From assembly GCA_964472875.1 (NCBI GenBank), contig CAYYMD010000069.1, positions 1-11,183 of the forward strand: a stretch of DNA of 11,183 bases. Direction: 5' to 3'. Within the stretch, counting starts at the first letter, position 1, and each line of letters begins with the position of its first letter. The position numbers and the translations under genes are program-made. Source of the stretch: CAYYMD01 sp964472875 (lineage in GTDB: Bacteria > Planctomycetota > Phycisphaerae > SM23-33). Of this stretch, positions 5,108 through 11,183 are shown in pieces. The notes beneath the pieces are model-generated. The model searched no databases. It was not told the origin of the DNA and saw nothing but the letters and a program-made list of their open reading frames with translations.

Positions 5108-8100
5108 ATGGGTTTTTACTTGGGTTTGGACATAGGAGCCATCAGCGCCACGGCCGCCCTGCTGGCCGACGGCGACAGCGATGCTGCGCCGAGCGGCGGC
5201 GAGTTTCGCCTGCTGGAGACAAATCACGACGGGCGGGTATATCTTATGAAATACAGGCGGACGCACGGCCGGCCCGTGGAGGCGGCCACGGAGATTCTCG
5301 ATGAGGTTATCTCCGCCGTCGGCGCCGATGCGATAAAAGGCATACGCCTGACCGGAAGCGGCTCGGAACTTATCGCCACAAAACTGAACGCCCCGAAAGT
5401 CAACGAGTTCAAGGCCGCCGCCTCCGGCCTCTCCGCACTGGGCGCGGAGGTCAACACCGTATTCGAAATGGGCGGCGAGTCGTCCAAGTATCTGCAACTT
5501 CAGCGCAACGACGGCGGCGGCTACGGCATAGCCGATTACGCCACCAACGGCGACTGCGCCGCCGGGACCGGCTCGTTCATAGACCAGCAGGCGGGGCGTC
5601 TGAACTTCGAGGTAGAGGACATCGGGCAGATATGCCTGGCGGCCGACCGCTCGGCGCAAATCGCCGGCCGGTGCAGCGTATTCGCCAAGAGCGACATGAT
5701 CCACGCCCAGCAGAAGGGCTACGGGCCGGTGGAGGTCCTCCGCGGCCTGTGCGACGCCGTGGCCAGGAACTTCCGCGCGGCCGTGGTCCGCTCGCACCCT
5801 GTCGAGGCGCCCGTGGCGTTCATCGGCGGGCTGGCGTCCAACGAGGCGGTGGTCTCCTCCATGCGGGAGGTGTTCGAACTGGACGAGGAATCAATGTTCG
5901 TGCCCCACGGCCACGCCCACGTTCTGGCCATAGGCGCCGCGGCCGCGGCCAGGGCCGGCAGGGGCGCGCTCGACCCGGCGGGCATGGAACGTCTGCGCGA
6001 GGCGAGCGATTCAAAGCACGGGCGGTTCCCCACCACGCCCGCGCTGAACATGGACCGCGTGGTGCTGCTGCGCGACCGCATCCGCCCGTACGAACCGCCG
6101 CCCGGTGATGAGAAAATCGACGCCTACATGGGCATCGACATCGGCAGCGTATCGACCAACGTGGTGGTCATCGACGAACAGGGACAGGTCATAAAGGAAA
6201 TCTACACCAAGACCCGCGGGCGGCCCATCGAGGTCGTCGGCGAGGCCCTGCGCGAAATCGAGGACGAACTCGGCGACAAACTCAACATCCGCGGCGTGGG
6301 CACCACCGGCTCGGGAAGGGAACTGGTCGGCGTGCTCATCGGCGCGGACACCATCAACGACGAAATCACCGCGCACAAGACCGGCGCAACGTTCGTCGGG
6401 CGGACCATGCTTGAGGGGAAGATGCCCGACACGATATTCGAGATAGGCGGGCAGGACTCCAAGTACATCTCGCTGGAAGAAGGCGTGGTGGTGGACTTCA
6501 CCATGAACGACGCGTGCGCGGCCGGGACCGGATCGTTCCTCGAGGAACGAGCGGAGGAACTGGGAATATCAATCAAGGACGAATTCGCCGAACTGGCCCT
6601 TTCATCCGAGGCGCCCATCCGCCTGGGCGAGCGGTGCACGGTCTTCATGGAGCGCGACGTCAACAGTTACCTCCAGCGCGGCGCCGAGAAGCCCAACCTC
6701 GTGGCCGGCCTGGCCTACTCGGTGGTCTACAACTACATCAACCGCGTGGTGCGCGGCCGGAAGATTGGCGAGAGCATCTTTTTCCAGGGCGGCACCGCCT
6801 ACAACGACTCCGTGGCGGCGGCGTTCGCCTCGGTGCTGGATAAAGATATAGTCGTGCCGCCGCACAACGGCGTAATCGGCGCAATCGGCGCGGGGCTGCT
6901 GGCGATGGAGAAGATGGCGGCGGTGGCCTCCGGCGACGCGAACGAGGGCGTGTACGTGGCCGACGACGCCGACGGCCGGCAGCGGCCGGTGAGCAAATTC
7001 CGCGGCTACGACCTGGACAAAATCGATTACAAACTCCGCGAGTTCACCTGCAAGGGCTGCTCCAACCACTGCCAGATACAGGAATTCACGGTCGAGGGCG
7101 AGAAGACCTACTGGGGCGACAAGTGCTCCCAGCGGTTCCGCAAGGAAGTCAAGGCCGAGCAGAAACCCGTCATCGAAGACCTCCTGGCCATGCGGAACGA
7201 GTGGCTGATGGACGATTCGCACCTTCCGGAGCCGAAACCCTCCGCGGCGAAGGTCGGCGTGCCGCTGAGCATGTTCGCCCTTGAGATGCTGCCGTTCTGG
7301 CGGACGTTCCTGGCACACTGCGGCTACGAGGTGGTTCTGTCCGAGCCGACCAATCGCAGGATAGTCCAGGCCGGGCTGGACAACGTCGTGGCCGAGCCGT
7401 GCTTCCCAATAATCGCCGCGCATGGCCACGTGGCGGAACTGCTGAAAAAGGATTTGGACTATATCTTCCTGCCGAACCTCGTCTCGATGCAGACCCAGTG
7501 GATGCAGACCGAGTCTCACCTGTGTCCGTGGCACCAGACGCTGCCGTTCGTCATTCGGCGGGCGCCGCGTTTCGAGCCGCACATGGACAAGTTTATCTCG
7601 CCGACGCTGCACTTCCGCGAGGGCCGGCGGTTCGTGCGCAGGGAACTCCAGCAGTATTTCAAGAAACTGGGCGTCGCGCCGCGGACCGTCTCCAGGGCGA
7701 TTGCGGCCGCCTTCGAGGCCCAGGACAGTTTCGCGGCCCGAATCGATCGAGCCGGGCGGGATGCGCTCGAGACGCTCAAGCGCAGCGACGCCACCGGCAT
7801 CGTGCTGGTCGGCAGGCCCTATAACGTCCACGACGCGGGGATAAACCTGGCCGTGGGACGCAAGCTGCGCGACCACTACGGCGTCAACGTCATCCCGCTG
7901 GACTTCCTGCCGGTCGAGGATGTGGACATAACGGACCTCAACGACAACATGTACTGGACGCTGGGTCGGCGCGTGATAGCCGCGGCGGACCTTGTCGGCC
8001 AGCACCCGAACCTGCACATCATCTGCATAACCAACTTCAAGTGCGGGCCGGACTCGTTCGTGAAGCACTTCATCCGCACCGCATCCGGCAAGCCGTTCCT

Positions 8101-8227
8101 GACGCTCCAGTTCGACGGGCACAGCAACGACGCCGGCATGATGACACGATGCGAGGCCTACCTCGACTCCAAGCGCATACTCCGCCCCTGGCGGGAGGAA
8201 CTGCAACTGGCAAAATCGCTTGCCTGA
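5108..8227 (+). CDS. Acyl-CoA dehydratase activase-like protein, tandem ASKHA domains
   Basis: A 1039-residue cytoplasmic protein related to activators of 2-hydroxyacyl-CoA dehydratase and benzoyl-CoA reductase (HgdC/BcrAD/BadFG family), which use ATP to push an electron from a [4Fe-4S] cluster into the dehydratase or reductase. Domain 1 (about 1-285) starts GLDIGAISATAALL. Domain 2 (about 340-600) starts GIDIGSVSTNVVVID and has FEIGGQDSKYI. Both keep the family's cluster cysteines: Cys150 in CAAGTGSF with Cys189, and Cys470 in CAAGTGSF with Cys510. A cysteine cluster follows (648, 651, 655, 673). The region from about 715 to the end is the activase-associated DUF2229/HgdB-like part, with EPCFPIIAAHGH, PWHQTLPF and GRPYNVHDAGINLAVGRKL. 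The ATG is supported by GGAGA at 5096-5100. No dehydratase subunit gene lies beside it, so the partner and substrate are unknown; family members of this build are mostly uncharacterised. Such enzymes are oxygen-sensitive and suggest an anaerobe. Confidence 0.9.
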   Translation: MGFYLGLDIGAISATAALLADGDSDAAPSGGEFRLLETNHDGRVYLMKYRRTHGRPVEAATEILDEVISAVGADAIKGIRLTGSGSELIATKLNAPKVNEFKAAASGLSALGAEVNTVFEMGGESSKYLQLQRNDGGGYGIADYATNGDCAAGTGSFIDQQAGRLNFEVEDIGQICLAADRSAQIAGRCSVFAKSDMIHAQQKGYGPVEVLRGLCDAVARNFRAAVVRSHPVEAPVAFIGGLASNEAVVSSMREVFELDEESMFVPHGHAHVLAIGAAAAARAGRGALDPAGMERLREASDSKHGRFPTTPALNMDRVVLLRDRIRPYEPPPGDEKIDAYMGIDIGSVSTNVVVIDEQGQVIKEIYTKTRGRPIEVVGEALREIEDELGDKLNIRGVGTTGSGRELVGVLIGADTINDEITAHKTGATFVGRTMLEGKMPDTIFEIGGQDSKYISLEEGVVVDFTMNDACAAGTGSFLEERAEELGISIKDEFAELALSSEAPIRLGERCTVFMERDVNSYLQRGAEKPNLVAGLAYSVVYNYINRVVRGRKIGESIFFQGGTAYNDSVAAAFASVLDKDIVVPPHNGVIGAIGAGLLAMEKMAAVASGDANEGVYVADDADGRQRPVSKFRGYDLDKIDYKLREFTCKGCSNHCQIQEFTVEGEKTYWGDKCSQRFRKEVKAEQKPVIEDLLAMRNEWLMDDSHLPEPKPSAAKVGVPLSMFALEMLPFWRTFLAHCGYEVVLSEPTNRRIVQAGLDNVVAEPCFPIIAAHGHVAELLKKDLDYIFLPNLVSMQTQWMQTESHLCPWHQTLPFVIRRAPRFEPHMDKFISPTLHFREGRRFVRRELQQYFKKLGVAPRTVSRAIAAAFEAQDSFAARIDRAGRDALETLKRSDATGIVLVGRPYNVHDAGINLAVGRKLRDHYGVNVIPLDFLPVEDVDITDLNDNMYWTLGRRVIAAADLVGQHPNLHIICITNFKCGPDSFVKHFIRTASGKPFLTLQFDGHSNDAGMMTRCEAYLDSKRILRPWREELQLAKSLA

Positions 8228-8255
8228 AAAACCAACTTATTCCATCCGCAAGCAT

Positions 8256-8275
8256 GGTGGCGCCGGAACGCCGCC
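8256..8275 (+). terminator. Weak hairpin after the activase gene
   Basis: GGTGGCG (8256-8262) pairs with CGCCGCC (8269-8275), including one G-U pair, around a 6-base loop, 28 bases after the stop. There is no T-run, so intrinsic termination would be poor. Confidence 0.25.
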
Positions 8276-8282
8276 GAAGTTA

Positions 8283-8331
8283 GCTCCGCACCTGCCCGCC
8301 GGTCGTTTGGCGGGTGATAATAAGGGGATAA
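8283..8331 (-). repeat. Palindromic repeat element P2, copy in block B
   Basis: The reverse complement of the P2 element at 327-378, diverged. It shares CCGCACCTGCCCGCC (8286-8300) exactly and keeps the inner stem CCCGCC/GGCGGG (8295-8300 with 8309-8314) and the GGGGATAA end. The GGGGCTT end is degraded to a form reading AGCTCC on this strand. Confidence 0.65.
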
Positions 8332-8337
8332 AAATAT

Positions 8338-8365
8338 AAAGCCCCGCATGTAAATGCGGGGATAA
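8338..8365 (-). repeat. Palindromic repeat element P3, copy in block B
   Basis: A perfect 8-bp hairpin, CCCCGCAT (8342-8349), loop GTAA, ATGCGGGG (8354-8361). It is the reverse complement of 411-438 with two differences in 28 bases; neither breaks the stem. Confidence 0.75.
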
Positions 8366-8384
8366 AAAAGTTTATCGACGAAAT

Positions 8385-8411
8385 TATCCCCCGCTTGACA
8401 GCGGGGGCTTA
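8385..8411 (+). repeat. Palindromic repeat element P1, copy in block B
   Basis: An exact reverse complement of 269-295 over all 27 bases. Stem CCCCCGCT (8388-8395), loop TGAC, AGCGGGGG (8400-8407), followed by CTTAAAAAA. Together with the two preceding copies it forms a block in opposite orientation to the cluster near the window start. Confidence 0.8.
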
Positions 8412-8506
8412 AAAAATAGATGTCCGAGGCGGTGTTTGCCGGATGTAGATAAAACCGGCGATTTCGGCCCTTAAAATGTGCGAAAAGGGGTGGTTTTGTC
8501 TGGAAT

Positions 8507-8534
8507 TTGGCGGGCTATTTTGGGATAATATAAC
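8507..8534 (+). promoter_or_regulatory. Candidate promoter of gyrB
   Basis: TTGGCG (8507-8512) and TATAAC (8529-8534) are 16 bases apart, within a locally A/T-rich stretch (8517-8541) in otherwise G+C-rich DNA. Transcription would start near 8541, giving a leader of about 70 bases. GATAAT at 8524-8529 is an overlapping alternative -10. gyrB promoters often respond to supercoiling, but nothing here shows it directly. Confidence 0.4.
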
Positions 8535-8598
8535 AATATTCAGGGTGGGGAATGCTTATACCATTGTGGACCGTTTCCGAAACGCTTTTTTAGACCGC

Positions 8599-8604
8599 AA
8601 GGAG
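8599..8604 (+). promoter_or_regulatory. Ribosome-binding site fixing the gyrB TTG start
   Basis: AAGGAG is a strong Shine-Dalgarno match 7 bases before TTG at 8612. It decides the unusual start codon: the next in-frame ATG is inside the conserved ATPase domain, so starting there would remove essential residues. Confidence 0.75.
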
Positions 8605-8611
8605 CACGCAG

Positions 8612-11116
8612 TTGGCGAAGAAAAAACAGAAAAAGCAATCCAAGAAAGCCAAAACCGGGAAGGCGAAAAAGACCAGGTCCTCGGGCCGGTCGGACTACGA
8701 CGAGGCGAAAATCCGCGTCCTCCGCGGCATGGAGGCCGTCCGCCGCAGGCCCGGCATGTACATCGGCGACACTCACACCCGCGGGCTGCATCACCTGGTG
8801 TGGGAAATCGTCGACAATGCCATCGACGAGGCCATGGCCGGACGCTGCAAGAACATCAACGTCAAGGTCCACCCCGACGACTCGGTCACCGTATCAGACG
8901 ACGGCGTAGGTATCCCCGTGGGCAAGCACCCCACAGAGAAAGTCTCCACGCTGGAGGTGGTATTCTGCCGTCTCCACGCCGGAGGCAAGTTCGACCACGA
9001 GACATACAAGGTCGCCGGCGGCCTGCACGGCGTGGGCGCCTCGGTGGTCAACGCTCTTAGCGAATGGATGGAAGTCGAGGTAGCCCGTGACGGAACGGTG
9101 TGGAGAATCGAGTTCGAACGCGGCAAGAAACGCACGAACCTGAAGAAAATCGGCAAGGCCAAGCGCAGCGGCACACAGGTAACCTTCCGGCCGGACCCGG
9201 AAATCTTCGAGGAAATCTCGATGAAGTACGACATCCTCGCCGGGCGGCTGCGCGAACTGGCGTATCTAAACGAGGGCGTTAAAATCCGTCTCAAGGACGA
9301 GCGCGAAGACAAGGAAGAATCATTCCAGTTCTCCAAGGGCCTGGCCTCGTTCCTCAAACACCTAAACGAGGGCAAGCAGACGCTCAACCGCCCCATAATG
9401 ATTCACAAGGAAGACCCCGAAACGATGCTGGTGGCCGACGTGGCCCTCCAGTACACCGACGGCTTCAACGAAACCACGCTGTCCTTCGTCAACAACATCA
9501 ACACTCTTGAGGGCGGCACGCACCTGTCCGGCTTCCGCAGCGCGCTTACGAGGTCAATCAACCACTACGCCCGCAGCGCCAAGCAAATCAAGAACAGCAC
9601 TACGCCGTCCGGCGACGATCTGCGCGAGGGGCTGACGGCCATCGTCTCGGTCAAGGTGCCCGAGCCGCAGTTCGAGGGCCAGACCAAGACAAAACTCGGC
9701 AACAGCGAGGTGGAAAGTTTCGTGACCCAGACGGTCAACGAGCAGCTGGGCGCCTGGCTGGAGGAGCACCCCACCGAGGCCAAGCGCGTTATCAACAAGG
9801 CCGTTCAGGCCATGCAGGCGCGCGACGCCGCCCGCAAGGCCCGCGACCTGACCCGCCGCAAGGGCGCGCTGTCGTCGGGCTCGCTGCCGGGCAAACTGGC
9901 CGACTGCCGCTCCAACGACGTCAACACCACCGAACTGTTCCTGGTGGAGGGCGACTCGGCCGGCGGCCCGGCCAAGCAGGGCCGCAACTCCGCCACGCAG
10001 GCCATCCTGCCGCTTCGGGGAAAAATTCTCAACGTCGAAAAGGCCCGGCTGAACAAGATTCTCAACTTCAACGAAATCCGCACGATAATCTCGGCCCTGG
10101 GCTGCGGCATCGGCAACGACGAGTTCGACATCGAAAAACTCCGCTACGGCAAGGTCATCATAATGACCGACGCCGACGTGGACGGCAGCCACATCAAGAC
10201 GCTGCTGCTGACGTTCTTCTACCGTCACATGAAGCCGCTTATCAACCGCGGGCGGGTGTTCATCGCCCAGCCGCCGCTGTACCTGGTCAAGCGCAAACGG
10301 CACACCGAATACGTCATCAACGAAGGCCAGATGCGCGACACGCTGGTGAACCTCGGCCTGGAGGGCACCACGCTGCAACTGAGAAAGGTCAACAAAAAGT
10401 CCGTAAGCGTCAAAAAAGAGTTTTCCGGCGCCCAACTGCGCAAACTCGTGGAACTGCTGCGGGAACTGAACGACAAGGTACACATACTTCAGCGACGCGG
10501 CGTGCCGTTCGAGGAAATCATGGAAAACCGCAAGGACGGCAAGTTCCCCTCATACTGGCTGGTCATCGGCGGAAAGAACGTTTTCTGCTACAGCTCGCGC
10601 GAATACGACAGGATGCTGGCCAAGTACGAGGAAACCTCCGAAGAGGAGGAAAACGGCGCCGCGGCCGAGAAGAAAATCCAGAAACGCGCGGAACTGCACG
10701 AGATAAAGGACATCCAGAAACTCATCACAAAACTCAAGCCGCACGGCATGTCCATCGACGATTACCTCGTTATGCGCGAGGAGTCCATCACCGGCGAGAA
10801 GCCCCCGGCCAGGTTCGTCCTGGTCAACGGCGAGAAGCAGGTGGACCTGGACAATATCTCGCAGATACTGCCGGGCATCCGCAACCTCGGGGCCGAGGGC
10901 ATCCAGATAAAGCGATTCAAGGGCCTGGGTGAGATGAACGCCGACCAGTTGTGGGAAACCACCATGGACCCCAAGCGCCGCGTGCTGTTGCGGGTCAAGG
11001 CAGAAGAGGCAGAAGAGGCCGAGCGGCTCTTCACGCTGCTTATGGGCGATAACGTAGAACTGCGCAGAAACTTCATCGAAGACCACGCGCTGGAAGTCAA
11101 AAACCTGGACGTGTAA
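8612..11116 (+). CDS. gyrB: DNA gyrase subunit B
   Basis: An 834-residue ATPase subunit of gyrase, which with GyrA introduces negative supercoils. A lysine-rich tail (1-25) precedes the GHKL ATPase domain: EIVDNAIDEA (65-74; Asn69 binds Mg-ATP), DDGVGIP (96-102) and GGLHGVGASVV (from 136). QTKTKLGN (357-364) carries the transducer-domain lysine. The TOPRIM domain has EGDSAGG (446-452, catalytic Glu446) and DADVDGSH (520-527, metal-binding Asp520 and Asp522). A segment of roughly 170 residues (about 555-740), including a Glu-rich stretch near 672-690, follows IAQPPLYLVK, as in the long Gram-negative GyrB form. RFKGLGEMN and FIEDHALEVKNLDV close the protein normally. GyrB rather than ParE is favoured by ALGCGIG and the long insert. 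Translation starts at TTG with AAGGAG upstream. gyrA is not in the remaining 67 bases. Confidence 0.96.
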   Translation: MAKKKQKKQSKKAKTGKAKKTRSSGRSDYDEAKIRVLRGMEAVRRRPGMYIGDTHTRGLHHLVWEIVDNAIDEAMAGRCKNINVKVHPDDSVTVSDDGVGIPVGKHPTEKVSTLEVVFCRLHAGGKFDHETYKVAGGLHGVGASVVNALSEWMEVEVARDGTVWRIEFERGKKRTNLKKIGKAKRSGTQVTFRPDPEIFEEISMKYDILAGRLRELAYLNEGVKIRLKDEREDKEESFQFSKGLASFLKHLNEGKQTLNRPIMIHKEDPETMLVADVALQYTDGFNETTLSFVNNINTLEGGTHLSGFRSALTRSINHYARSAKQIKNSTTPSGDDLREGLTAIVSVKVPEPQFEGQTKTKLGNSEVESFVTQTVNEQLGAWLEEHPTEAKRVINKAVQAMQARDAARKARDLTRRKGALSSGSLPGKLADCRSNDVNTTELFLVEGDSAGGPAKQGRNSATQAILPLRGKILNVEKARLNKILNFNEIRTIISALGCGIGNDEFDIEKLRYGKVIIMTDADVDGSHIKTLLLTFFYRHMKPLINRGRVFIAQPPLYLVKRKRHTEYVINEGQMRDTLVNLGLEGTTLQLRKVNKKSVSVKKEFSGAQLRKLVELLRELNDKVHILQRRGVPFEEIMENRKDGKFPSYWLVIGGKNVFCYSSREYDRMLAKYEETSEEEENGAAAEKKIQKRAELHEIKDIQKLITKLKPHGMSIDDYLVMREESITGEKPPARFVLVNGEKQVDLDNISQILPGIRNLGAEGIQIKRFKGLGEMNADQLWETTMDPKRRVLLRVKAEEAEEAERLFTLLMGDNVELRRNFIEDHALEVKNLDV

Positions 11117-11183
11117 AACAGGGACAGACTTCCTGAGTTCAACATTGGGACACCCGATTAGTAAAGCAGTTCGTACAATTGCT
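11117..11183. other. Tail after gyrB
   Basis: No terminator hairpin with a T-run is visible. The text CAGGGACAGACTTCC (11119-11133) and GGGACACCC (11148-11156) resembles short GGGACA-type intergenic repeats seen in many genomes, but only one copy of each is present here. Confidence 0.3.

Overview
The window is bacterial chromosomal DNA, mostly G+C-rich, with every supportable gene on the + strand. The likely source is an anaerobic, Gram-negative-type bacterium. The G+C-rich core genes, a PheT without its tRNA-binding domain, a double activase of the 2-hydroxyacyl-CoA dehydratase type and a small NrdR-like zinc ribbon resemble Planctomycetota (Phycisphaerae-like). That placement is an inference from general resemblance; no search was possible.

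Layout. Positions 1-574 are gene-free and carry short direct repeats and a cluster of GC-rich palindromic elements. A 63-residue zinc-ribbon protein follows (575-766). Next is a clearly A+T-rich gene for a 404-residue J-domain protein with two membrane segments and a glycine-zipper stretch (863-2077), followed by what may be a decayed reading frame (2078-2369). The spacer at 2370-2776 holds hairpins, a terminator-like structure, a repeat fragment and a near-consensus sigma70-type promoter. That promoter drives pheT (2777-4780), phenylalanyl-tRNA synthetase beta chain. The next spacer (4781-5107) appears to encode a rod-shaped structured RNA with its own extended -10 promoter and a U-run end (about 4844-5012); a 6S RNA is the best guess. 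Then comes a 1039-residue activase with two ASKHA domains, a cysteine cluster and an HgdB-like C-terminal part (5108-8227). A spacer with the palindromic elements in inverted orientation (8283-8411) leads to gyrB (8612-11116), complete, with a TTG start.

The genes do not form one pathway. pheT, gyrB and the activase look like independently transcribed genes, each with its own spacer, promoter candidate and ribosome-binding site. The accessory part is 500-2400: its J-domain gene differs strongly in base composition from everything around it and looks acquired. The most unusual signals outside coding sequence are the candidate structured RNA and the family of ATCCCC...GGGGCTT palindromes, found as mirrored blocks about 8 kb apart plus a fragment in front of pheT.
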